Positions 52,954 to 60,407 of a DNA stretch of 64,000 nt are shown one piece after another. The notes beneath the pieces were generated by a model, which made no database searches, was not told the origin of the DNA, and saw only the letters and a program-made list of their open reading frames with translations. Location: assembly GCF_008710155.1 (NCBI RefSeq), contig NZ_VYPZ01000013.1, positions 1 through 64,000 of the forward strand, given 5' to 3'. How positions within the stretch are numbered: the stretch's first letter is position 1; each line of letters begins with the position of its first letter. A program made the position numbers and the translations under genes. This DNA comes from Sphingobium limneticum. GTDB lineage: Bacteria; Pseudomonadota; Alphaproteobacteria; Sphingomonadales; Sphingomonadaceae.

Positions 52954-53475
52954 ATGAATGCCGAAACAAAGATTCTACCCCAAAGTGATGACGCATTGTG
53001 GAGCCGGGTGGTCCATGATGTGAACGCATGGCGCGGGGCCTGTCTGCAGTGTTTCTCCGCGGCCGAGGCTGGCGTGACCGAAACCTTGCTATCTTTGAGC
53101 ACGGTGCCGGAGAAAGGTGCGGCCGTCCGTCTGCGCCATCTGACCGGGCAGCGGTTCGACGATATCGCGGCGGTCCTTGGTACGGAAGGGGCCTTTGCCG
53201 CTGAGGGAAAAGCGGCGTTCAAAGCGATTGAGGCTTTTCGTGCCCATGAGCGCCTTCGAACATTTCTGGCGCATGGGGTGGCAAAGATTGCGGTTGAGCG
53301 CACGGACAAGTGGATCGTGGTTTACCGTCAGGTCTCTATCCGTGCGCGGCAGCCCGAACGCACCATGCTTCTGGTCGAGGAAGCGGAAGGCCTTGAGATG
53401 CTCGCTGATATACGGCGGAAAAGCCAACAGCTCTGCTCAATTCTGGCAAACCTGCGCCACCAACTGGTGAAATAG
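52954..53475 (+). CDS. HEPN-motif protein (candidate RNase)
   Basis: 173 residues, all-helical in appearance. The first helices (VNAWRGACLQCFSAAEAGVT) precede a loop region. The motif R102-TFLA-H107 (RLRTFLAHGVAKI) then fits the HEPN R-x4-6-H active site, preceded by a helix with acidic residues (AAFKAIEAFRAHE). HEPN proteins are often RNases in toxin or abortive-infection modules. No antitoxin of a known family is adjacent: the neighbour at 53616 is on the other strand. Assignment rests on motif and layout only. Confidence 0.55.
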   Translation: MNAETKILPQSDDALWSRVVHDVNAWRGACLQCFSAAEAGVTETLLSLSTVPEKGAAVRLRHLTGQRFDDIAAVLGTEGAFAAEGKAAFKAIEAFRAHERLRTFLAHGVAKIAVERTDKWIVVYRQVSIRARQPERTMLLVEEAEGLEMLADIRRKSQQLCSILANLRHQLVK

Positions 53476-53615
53476 ACGCAGCACGCATCGCATATCGGAA
53501 TGAAGCGAGGGCGTCGGCGGCTCCGGTTGCACCGGACCGGGCTCTAGGCTTGCGCCCCGAGCCCCGTGCCGGGTCTCGGCCCATGCGGGTAACGATCCCT
53601 GCCGTGGTCGCACAG

Positions 53616-53993
53616 TCAACAGCGCTCGGTTACGAGCGGCGCTGCGCCGTCGCTGCAAGGGGCTGGTCGACCAAGCGCAAGATGGGCTGGCGGGCATAGG
53701 CTCAGCCCGTCGCGGAGCGCCGCATCGTCGACCAGGATGCGCCACGGTCCACCATAGCGCCGGGCGGCCAGGTAGAAGATCGCGCCATCACACGCCACCA
53801 TGCGGCATCGCTCCTGGCGATCGATCAACGACGCATTCCCGCCATAGCGGGCGACCAGCTCGTCGAGATCGGCGCGCATCAGGGCACCGCAGCGGCGGCA
53901 CTGGGTGCGAACCTGGATCTGCAGCTTTTGCATTCCGCCGACGCTCGATGTCCAGCGTGGCCATAGGGCAATGATCCGGGCGGTGTCTGTCAT
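53616..53993 (-). CDS. Zinc-ribbon-like plasmid protein, 125 aa
   Basis: Start at 53993 (MTDTARIIALWPRW). The core has two Cys pairs: TQCRRCGALM and the later CRMVACDGAIFY. The RADLDELVARYGGNASLIDR stretch lies between. The four Cys could bind one zinc. Similar short proteins recur in sphingomonad genomes, function unknown. The last about 30 residues are Pro/Cys rich. Confidence 0.55.
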   Translation of the reverse strand: MTDTARIIALWPRWTSSVGGMQKLQIQVRTQCRRCGALMRADLDELVARYGGNASLIDRQERCRMVACDGAIFYLAARRYGGPWRILVDDAALRDGLSLCPPAHLALGRPAPCSDGAAPLVTERC

Positions 53994-54268
53994 GATCGCA
54001 AGGATAGCGAATCCCTCGCTCGCGCGTCCAGCAGCACGTCTGAAAAGTCGGCCATGCCGTTCCTTATTCCCTCTGACCGCCGCATCGACGTTCCCTTCCT
54101 GGCTTGGCGTCCTCGCCGCGACACTTGCCAGCGCAAGCCCGGTGCCGGGCTTCTCCACATCCGTTGCGACCCTGTCGGGTGCGCGGGCGCGCTATGCCCC
54201 GGCGGTCCGGTCGCCTGTCGGAAGGCCCCGATCGGCGGGGTCTGACACAGCTTGGAAAGTCGAACGTC

Positions 54269-54664
54269 ATGGCCGACCCCCAGAATGACAAAGTCCTATC
54301 CGCAGACCTGCGCGTTGCGACCATCGCGCGCCTCAATGATGCCTTGCGCCAGTCCATCCATAGCCCACGCGTCAACCAGGTGGTCATGACCGCCGGCGTC
54401 GCCGACCTGATCGGCGATACCAGCCTGTTTCGCGGGTTCCAGCGCCGCGCTGAACTGCTGCGCACGGTGCGCGACTATGACGCCTTTGGTCCCGACGTCG
54501 ATCCGCATGGGGAGCGTGATTTCGGGCGCTTCGAGTTCGCGGGCGAGGCCCTCTATTGGAAGATCGATTACTATGATCGCGCGCTGACATACGGATCGGC
54601 TGATCCGGCAGACCCCGACGTCACCACCCGCGTGCTGACGCTGCTTCTCACCCACGAATATTGA
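54269..54664 (+). CDS. DUF3768-like protein
   Basis: 131 residues matching DUF3768 in sequence flow (IARLNDALRQSIHSPRVNQV, VVMTAGVADL, FGPDVDPHGERDFGRFEFAG with YWKIDYYD). Found on many alphaproteobacterial plasmids; function unknown. A terminator follows 8 bp after the stop. Confidence 0.8.
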   Translation: MADPQNDKVLSADLRVATIARLNDALRQSIHSPRVNQVVMTAGVADLIGDTSLFRGFQRRAELLRTVRDYDAFGPDVDPHGERDFGRFEFAGEALYWKIDYYDRALTYGSADPADPDVTTRVLTLLLTHEY

Positions 54665-54672
54665 GCTATCAT

Positions 54673-54701
54673 GGCCCCGACCCTGTCGGGGCCACCTTTT
54701 T
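54673..54701 (+). terminator. Rho-independent terminator after the DUF3768 gene
   Basis: GGCCCCGAC with GTCGGGGCC, loop CCT, then ACCTTTTT. Confidence 0.85.
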
Positions 54702-54993
54702 ACGGAAAGGATTTGCCGGTGCCGCCCGCGCGGATCGCTTTGCGTCACCCGGTTGCGCCCGGCGTCGGCCTGACCAGATTTCCCATCCCTCGCGAGCGAC
54801 CCCGGCCAGATCCCCCTGACCGGGGGGATAGCCGAAAAGTCTGCTTGAGCAGACTGTCTGCGGTGCCGCCCGGACGTCCCATCGGGCCTTGCTCCCTGCG
54901 ATGTGAGGGGAGGCTGCGCGGCGAGAGCGTCCGCGTCTTGCTGCGCGGTGAGGGGACCGATCGGTTTCCTGCAACAAGCCAAGGAGACCCGCT
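54702..54993. other. Leader region upstream of the second par operon
   Basis: Noncoding stretch of 292 bp with two notable elements. One is the hairpin TCCCCCTGACCGGGGGGATA (54811-54830), like the one at 35800. The other is the palindrome AGTCTGCTTGAGCAGACT (54838-54855), which recurs at 57102-57118 past the parB gene. Confidence 0.55.
54838..54855. promoter_or_regulatory. Palindrome before the second parA-parB pair
   Basis: AGTCTGCTTGAGCAGACT has 8-bp arms. A variant, GTCTGTTTGAGCAGACT, lies at 57102-57118, so the par pair is bracketed by two copies. This could be the ParB-2 centromere or an operator. Confidence 0.5.
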
Positions 54994-55173
54994 ATGGCCG
55001 ATTATTTTTCCCGTCATCCAGACCATGCGTTTCTGTTCGCATTCGTCTGCTTCGCGATCACCGTTTACCTGTTTCGCTATGTCGGCCCGGGGATCGGCGG
55101 CGGTGGCGACTGGTCGTCGCGCGATCATTATGAGCGCAACCTGCGCGATGGTCCCCAAGACTATGAATCGTAA
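54994..55173 (+). CDS. Small single-pass membrane protein, 59 aa
   Basis: ATG at 54994 with AAGGAG 7 nt upstream. One membrane segment FLFAFVCFAITVYLFRYVG is followed by a Gly-rich and charged tail (GGGGDWSSRDHYERNLRD). Ends 13 bp before parA-2 and may be cotranscribed with it. No family recognised. Confidence 0.65.
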   Translation: MADYFSRHPDHAFLFAFVCFAITVYLFRYVGPGIGGGGDWSSRDHYERNLRDGPQDYES

Positions 55174-55186
55174 GGGTCCGGCGACC

Positions 55187-55951
55187 ATGAAGACGATCGT
55201 CGTCAGCCTGCTCAAGGGCGGGGTCGGCAAGACCTTCCTCGCCACGCACCTCGCCTGGTATCTGGCCGAGCAAGGCGGCAATCGCGTCGCCTTTCTCGAC
55301 CTTGATCCGCAGGGCAGTTCCACACGCCGGCTTGCCAGCGAGCGAACTGGGTGGTTCTCGGCGGACCTGTTCGATCCCGAGGCGCGGCTCGAGCTTACCG
55401 ATGCGCCCGGCATCACGGTCTTCGCCGCCGATCAGCGCCTGCAGATGGTCAAGGCGGCTGCGGATGTCCGCGATTTCCTCGGCCGGTTCCCTGCGCTTGG
55501 TGCCCATTTCGATCATATTGTCATCGACACCGGTCCCAAATGGGATGAGCTGACCTTGAGTGCGATGGCAGTGGCCGACGCAGTGATCGCGCCGGTCCAG
55601 GTCGCCGAGGATTCGATCGAATGCGCCAAGATGCTGCTCACCGCGCTCAAAAAGGCGGAAGGGGCGAGAGGCGGACGCAAGGTCGATTTTCTCGGGCTGT
55701 TGCCCTCGATGGTCAATCCTTTCGACCGACGGGAAATGGGCAATGCGGTCAAGCTCGCCCGCGCCGTTGGTGAGAAGCTGATGTTCCCTGCCTTCATCAA
55801 GGCGCGGCCGACCTACAAGCATTCGGCCGAACAGCATCATCCGGTCTGGCGCGAAACCGGTAGTGGCGCAAATGCGGCGGCTGACGAAATCCGGCCGATC
55901 CTGGCCGAGATCGTGCGCCGGATGGACGACCGCCATTTGAGTGCGGCGTGA
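55187..55951 (+). CDS. parA: ParA-family ATPase, second partition system
   Basis: 254 residues, no N-terminal HTH, so a type Ib-like or small ParA. The Walker A is VVSLLKGGVGKTFLATHLAW, followed by FLDLDPQGSSTRRL and VIDTGPKWDELTLSAM. The stop overlaps the parB-2 ATG (TGA within GTGATG). Compared with the parA at 32715 it is a different lineage, implying a second segregation or DNA-positioning function. Confidence 0.9.
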   Translation: MKTIVVSLLKGGVGKTFLATHLAWYLAEQGGNRVAFLDLDPQGSSTRRLASERTGWFSADLFDPEARLELTDAPGITVFAADQRLQMVKAAADVRDFLGRFPALGAHFDHIVIDTGPKWDELTLSAMAVADAVIAPVQVAEDSIECAKMLLTALKKAEGARGGRKVDFLGLLPSMVNPFDRREMGNAVKLARAVGEKLMFPAFIKARPTYKHSAEQHHPVWRETGSGANAAADEIRPILAEIVRRMDDRHLSAA

Positions 55952-56886
55952 TGGGCAAGTTCGATCAGCGCGCCGAAGAGTTCGGACTGCTCGTCGGTCT
56001 CCATGATAGCGCGCGGCGCGTCGAGGATCTGCCGCTCGACTGGATCATGGCCGATCCGGAAAATCCGCGGCGCGTGTTCGACGAGACGGAGCTCAAGGAT
56101 CTTGCTGCCTCGATTGCTGCGCGCGGCGTGCTGCAGCCGATCATCGTCGCCCCGAAAAATGGCGACGGCCTGCACGTCATCCGCGTCGGCGAGCGGCGCT
56201 TTCGGGCATCGCGCCTTGCCGGGCGCGAGACCATCCCAGCGATCGTGATGGCGGTGGTGAACCGCGCCGACACGCTCGCCGATCAGATTGTCGAGAATGA
56301 CCAACGCGCAGGCCTGACCCCCCATGATCTGGCGACCGGGATCGAACGCATGCTGGGTGCCGGCGTCACCCAGGCGGAGATCGCCCGCGCGCTCGGCCGC
56401 TCGAAGCAGTTCGTATCGCTCTATGCCGCCTGTGCCGACATGGGACCCTGGTTGCGAGCGGCGATCGACCAGATGCCGATCCGTTTGCTCTACGACCTCC
56501 ACCGGGCTGCCCGCACTCATGGCGACGCGGTGCGCGCCTATGTCGCGGGGCTTGGCGATGAGAGCGTCACCCTCGCCGAGGGCGGCCGGTTCATCGCGGG
56601 GCTCAAGGCATCCGAGGCTCTGCCCGTCGCCGGTCGGCATGAAGTCGCCGCGCTACCGAACGGGCAGGGCACCGAGTGGGCTGCGCCGAGCCGGCCGGTT
56701 CGTGCCGGTGCCGGTTTACGGTCGATGTTCGAAACGGAGGTGCCGCCACAGCCTCGGCCGCTCGATGCGGTTCGGGTGACGGTGGGCGGGCGGACAGGGC
56801 GTTTGATCCTGCCGGAGCGAGTTCGGGTGGTGTTCGAGGACGGCGAGGAGGTCGATGCGCCCGTTGCCGAGATCGCCATGGAGTAA
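55951..56886 (+). CDS. parB: ParB-family protein, second partition system
   Basis: 311 residues. The ParB N-terminal domain is clear (VIRVGERRFRASRLAGRETI, IVENDQRAGLTPHDLATGIE), followed by a helix-turn-helix (VTQAEIARALGRSKQFVSLY). The C-terminal part ends in a basic and acidic segment with RLILPERVRVVFEDGEEVDA. Start overlaps parA-2. Flanked by the two AGTCTG-type palindromes at 54838 and 57102. Confidence 0.9.
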   Translation: MGKFDQRAEEFGLLVGLHDSARRVEDLPLDWIMADPENPRRVFDETELKDLAASIAARGVLQPIIVAPKNGDGLHVIRVGERRFRASRLAGRETIPAIVMAVVNRADTLADQIVENDQRAGLTPHDLATGIERMLGAGVTQAEIARALGRSKQFVSLYAACADMGPWLRAAIDQMPIRLLYDLHRAARTHGDAVRAYVAGLGDESVTLAEGGRFIAGLKASEALPVAGRHEVAALPNGQGTEWAAPSRPVRAGAGLRSMFETEVPPQPRPLDAVRVTVGGRTGRLILPERVRVVFEDGEEVDAPVAEIAME

Positions 56887-56967
56887 ACCATCGGCGGGGC
56901 AGGCGGGGCGCTTACCCATTCACCCCCTCACTCTGCGTTGAAACGATCGAGCTTTTCAGACAATTTT

Positions 56968-57005
56968 GACAGCCGTGCCCCTTTCTTCAGGGGCACGGCT
57001 GTCTT
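56968..57005 (+). terminator. 15-bp perfect stem terminator after the second parB
   Basis: GACAGCCGTGCCCCT with its exact complement and loop TTCTTC, followed by TTCATTTTT. Probably stops par transcription before the oriT interval. Confidence 0.85.
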
Positions 57006-57190
57006 CATTTTTGCGAGCGGAGGGAATTAGTTCGCCCGGAGATACTCTTGTTTTCCACCGAGGCCAGATCGGGTTGAATACGTCGCTTGAATAGGGGCGG
57101 GGTCTGTTTGAGCAGACTATAAGACGAGTGGTTTTAGGTGAGGGCCGGATAGGCTTGGCGCCGTCAATGTATGACAATAGTCTTGCGGAC
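57006..57190. other. Candidate oriT interval upstream of the mobilization genes
   Basis: Noncoding 185 bp between the terminator and the mobC-like gene. It contains the GTCTG-TTTGAG-CAGAC inverted repeat (57102-57117) and, after it, GAGGGCCGGATAGGCTTGGC. The complement of the latter (CTATCCGGCC) is reminiscent of nic regions of MOB-P systems but not a clear match. oriT usually lies directly beside these genes, so this is the best candidate by position. Confidence 0.45.
57102..57118. promoter_or_regulatory. Second copy of the GTCTG-type palindrome
   Basis: GTCTGTTTGAGCAGACT, one base different from 54839-54855. It could belong to oriT, to the ParB-2 centromere, or to a mob operator. Confidence 0.45.
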
Positions 57191-57727
57191 ATGGCCGTCT
57201 TCAACGTCCGTCTGCCCGATGATCTCGCGGCGCGCTTCGATGCTAAGGCAACTTCTTTCGGCGGTCGCTCAGCGCTCCTGCGCAAGCTAATTGACGGTGC
57301 GGTGCAGGACGCCGGAAACGTGCCGAGCGAGACGGCTCCGGCTCGGACCCGCACGACTGACCGACTGCAGCTTCGGCTCATGCGCGAGGATATCGTGCAG
57401 CTGGATGCGGCGGCCGATGCGCGCGGCCTCAAAAGGACCGAGTGGCTGGTGATGCTGTTGCGCCGACGGTTGCACGCGACATCGCCGCCGTCGCGTGGCG
57501 ACCGGGTGCTGATCGCGCAGTCCTGGCGCGAGCTCAACCGGATCGGTATCAATCTCAACCAGGCGGTCCATGCGCTTCACGCCGCGACCATGGTGGATTC
57601 TCGCCTAGATCTGGCGCGCGAGGCCGCGCGGGTCGCTTCCTTCCGGGATGAGGTGGCCGATCAGCTGCGCGTGCTCGGCCGCGCGCTCAAGGGTGACATG
57701 GCCTACTGGGATACGGCCGATGAATGA
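57191..57727 (+). CDS. MobC-like relaxosome accessory protein
   Basis: 178 residues from the ATG at 57191 (in-frame starts at 57128 and 57167 exist; none has a good ribosome site). The N terminus MAVFNVRLPDDLAARFDAKA is a ribbon-helix-helix DNA-binding pattern. The middle has DRLQLRLMREDIVQLDAAAD and the C-terminal GINLNQAVHALH, typical of MobC-type proteins (RIGINLNQ). It overlaps the relaxase gene by 8 nt. Expected to bind oriT and assist nicking. Confidence 0.8.
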   Translation: MAVFNVRLPDDLAARFDAKATSFGGRSALLRKLIDGAVQDAGNVPSETAPARTRTTDRLQLRLMREDIVQLDAAADARGLKRTEWLVMLLRRRLHATSPPSRGDRVLIAQSWRELNRIGINLNQAVHALHAATMVDSRLDLAREAARVASFRDEVADQLRVLGRALKGDMAYWDTADE

Positions 57728-58850
57728 GGATGACGACGGCGTCCTGCCGCTCCCCAGCCTGATGGAAGCCTGGCGACCGCCGACCGGGGGCAAGCGCAGC
57801 CTGCGCGGGGGGACACTGCGGATCCGGTCGGGCGGCAAGGGCAGGGGCGGGAGCAATGCCGGGCTCTCGGCGGCCGAGGCGCGGGCCAAGCTCGAGCGGA
57901 TCGTGCGCAAGGCCCCCGAGGTCATGGTCAAGATCTCGGGCAAGCAGCGTGGCGCCAGGCATCTTGCCGAGCACTTCGGCTATATCTCGCGTCACGGGAA
58001 GCTCGAAATCCGCAGCAGTGAGGGCGAGATCATCAGAGAGGAAAAGCGCCTGAAGGCGATTGCTGCCGACTGGGACATGCTCGATCAGGCGATGAACGCG
58101 CATGGGAAGGACCGTCCGACGTCGATGTCGATGGTGTTGTCGATGCCCGGCGGTACGACCGATGCCTCGACCATCCATGATGCCGTCCAAGCGTTCGCGC
58201 GGGTCGAATTCGAAGGGCAGTTCAGCTATATGGTGGCTCTGCACACCGACACCGCCCACCCCCATGTCCATTTGACCGTCGCGGCGCAGGGTGCGGACGG
58301 AACGCGGTTCAATCCGCGCAAGGCCGACCTTCATCATTGGCGCGAGAGCTTCGCCTATGAATTGCGCCAGCGCGGCATCGCCGCCGAAGCGACGCCGCGC
58401 CGCGCGCGCGGCCATGTCCAGAAGCGGGTGCGTTCGCCGGCGCACCATCTGGAGGCGCGGACAGCCGGGCTGGGGAGGGACTTGGATCTCAACCGGCTGA
58501 TCGAAGAGCGCGCGCAGGAGTTCGCACGTTCAAAGAACCCGGAGCGTAGGGTGGAAGATGTGCTGGCGCTGGGCCGACAGAAGCAGATCCGCGGGGCATA
58601 CGCAGATGCCGCGGCCGCGCTGGCGGCGACCGGGAAAGACGAGGATCGCGCGCTGGCCGAGGATATCGCAGGGTTCGTGGCCGATATGCCCGCAGCGGTG
58701 TCGCGGCGATTGGAGCGTGCGCGGGAGATCATGATTGCCGGTCGGGCGGAAGGGTCGGCCGGCAGTCGATCGCGCGACACTCATGGCGATATTGCTGAAG
58801 GCCAAACGCCGATCCCGATTGAACGAAAGCCTCGGGACCGCGATCGTTAG
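57720..58850 (+). CDS. Relaxase (VirD2/MobA-like, MOB-P type)
   Basis: 376 residues from the ATG at 57720. Family features are MVKISGKQRGARHLAEHFGY followed by ISRHGKLEIRSSEG with a possible nucleophile Tyr, MVLSMPGGTTDASTIHDAVQ, and the three-histidine metal motif HTDTAHPHVHLTV (about 174-186). The C-terminal half is helical and Arg-rich. The protein would nick oriT and pilot the strand for transfer. No type IV secretion or coupling protein genes are in the window, so it may be mobilizable or the rest of the transfer genes lie outside. Confidence 0.9.
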   Translation: MNEDDDGVLPLPSLMEAWRPPTGGKRSLRGGTLRIRSGGKGRGGSNAGLSAAEARAKLERIVRKAPEVMVKISGKQRGARHLAEHFGYISRHGKLEIRSSEGEIIREEKRLKAIAADWDMLDQAMNAHGKDRPTSMSMVLSMPGGTTDASTIHDAVQAFARVEFEGQFSYMVALHTDTAHPHVHLTVAAQGADGTRFNPRKADLHHWRESFAYELRQRGIAAEATPRRARGHVQKRVRSPAHHLEARTAGLGRDLDLNRLIEERAQEFARSKNPERRVEDVLALGRQKQIRGAYADAAAALAATGKDEDRALAEDIAGFVADMPAAVSRRLERAREIMIAGRAEGSAGSRSRDTHGDIAEGQTPIPIERKPRDRDR

Positions 58851-58976
58851 AAGAAGACTTGAAATTTGAGCCAGCGACGTTCCGGCGTGGTCGGCATTCT
58901 GAATGATTAGTTCGGAAAACAAAGCAGGAAATGGCAAATGCCACCGATGAGCTCGGTGCCATTTTCGTGATCGATG

Positions 58977-59633
58977 CTATCGCCATCTCTGCCCATTTTC
59001 GCTGAAATTAGCCTCGATTTCCGCAACGCGACGTCGCTGTGCGGGCGTGAGTGCAGCGATAACTCGCTTGAACGCTGCGGGCTTCATGGTGCGCAACTGG
59101 CGCCAGTCACTGTCGCGCCGCATTCGCACCTTCCAGTCCGCCGGTCGGTAATTGACACCGGCAGAACCCATCCGCCAGAAAATCATCGCGACCTGGTTGG
59201 GCGTGAACGCGCCTTTGTCGTCGACGAAATCGATGAAATCCCAGGCATCGAACTCGTCCACTTCCTGGCCGAGCTTCAGCAACGCCGTCATGACCCGCTG
59301 TTTGCGGGCATCTTCCACCAGTCCGCGGCGATGCCGGTCGACCAGCTTGCCCGTCGCATCGGCATCGAGCCGCTGTCCTTGCTCGTCGACGCCGGTGATC
59401 TCGAAGCGCTTGATGCATTCGGAGCCGACCAAAAGGCTCGACGCCGTGCCGGAATTTTCGATCTCAAAATGATAGCGCAGGTCCTGCTGCCCACATAGCT
59501 CGCAGATTCCGTCCCTTGCCTCCAGGTCGAAGAATCGGCCCGTATAGGACCATTCGCGTAGGGCTGGGCCAAGAGACGACGCCCGACTGAGCGGTAACAG
59601 GGTTGCAGCCGCCCTTTCCGCCCAACTCGACAT
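58977..59633 (-). CDS. Zinc-ribbon-like hypothetical protein, 218 aa
   Basis: Contains a CELCGQQDLRYHFEIENSGT segment followed by LLVGSECIKRFEITG. The C-x2-C then later C pattern with VGSECIKRF occurs in small Zn-ribbon families of phages and plasmids. The C-terminal half is helical (AFKRVIAALTPAQRRRVAEI). It sits head-to-tail after the MazF-domain gene on the minus strand, 7 bp apart. Function unknown. Confidence 0.55.
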   Translation of the reverse strand: MSSWAERAAATLLPLSRASSLGPALREWSYTGRFFDLEARDGICELCGQQDLRYHFEIENSGTASSLLVGSECIKRFEITGVDEQGQRLDADATGKLVDRHRRGLVEDARKQRVMTALLKLGQEVDEFDAWDFIDFVDDKGAFTPNQVAMIFWRMGSAGVNYRPADWKVRMRRDSDWRQLRTMKPAAFKRVIAALTPAQRRRVAEIEANFSENGQRWR

Positions 59634-59639
59634 CCGATC

Positions 59640-60374
59640 CTACTTCTTCTTCAGCGTGAGGGTGTTTGGTCCCAGCGGTTTTGCCGGTGCGGCAGGCATT
59701 GCAGCTGCTATGGCCACTGCTGCGACGGCCGCGTGCGACGCCGCAGACGAGAGCGCCAGAACCTTTTCGACGATCGCAAAGATAGCCGTCATGTCGTGTG
59801 GCTCGACCTTCGGGTACACAGGCACATATTTCAGCGACAGTAACGGTCTCAGGCGGTTGACGTGAACCGTATAGAGATGGTCACAAACGACGTAGGCGAT
59901 CCGCCCTTCAGCATGGCCCCTTGGGTTGGGGTTTTTGGAAAGCTGGTGGAAGTGGGTTCCCGCCTTTTGCTGTGCACTGGTGACCGGCAGGATGATGCAG
60001 GTGTCACTCAGTGAGTTTGCAGCGCGGATGACGATGCCGGGATGCTCGTTGACGAACTCGGGCACATATGCGTCGTGCGGAAAATCGACCCAGTACATCT
60101 GGCCAACACGCGGACGGCTCTGAATTCGCCGCTCGCGGCGGCTGATTGGTATATATCCGGCCTTGATGATCTCGTGATGCTGCGGGAACGGATGCCCCAG
60201 GTCCGTGGTCATGTCCTCGACCGCCGGCATGTTTTTGAAATCGATCGGCACAAAGCCTCTCGCAAGCAAGTCCTCGTCAGTCAGGATCCGCACATAGCCC
60301 GCCGCAAACAGCTCGGCCTCGCTTGGGAATGGCACTTCCATATTCTCGTTTGCTTCTGAATTATCGTTCGACAT
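59640..60374 (-). CDS. PemK/MazF-domain protein with N- and C-terminal extensions
   Basis: 244 residues. A PemK/MazF-like core is visible (RPRVGQMYWVDFPHDAYVPE, HPGIVIRAANSLSDTCIILP, VTSAQQKAGTHFH), typical of toxin endoribonucleases. It is preceded by about 80 residues of unknown sequence (ELFAAGYVRILTDEDLLARG) and followed by an Ala-rich helical tail. No MazE-like antitoxin is adjacent. The N-terminal extension could inhibit the toxin in cis, or the protein is a domesticated relative. Catalytic Arg and Thr are only partly verifiable. Confidence 0.6.
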   Translation of the reverse strand: MSNDNSEANENMEVPFPSEAELFAAGYVRILTDEDLLARGFVPIDFKNMPAVEDMTTDLGHPFPQHHEIIKAGYIPISRRERRIQSRPRVGQMYWVDFPHDAYVPEFVNEHPGIVIRAANSLSDTCIILPVTSAQQKAGTHFHQLSKNPNPRGHAEGRIAYVVCDHLYTVHVNRLRPLLSLKYVPVYPKVEPHDMTAIFAIVEKVLALSSAASHAAVAAVAIAAAMPAAPAKPLGPNTLTLKKK

Positions 60375-60407
60375 GGAAATGCTGCTTCTTCCCGGCGGTT
60401 GGTCGGC

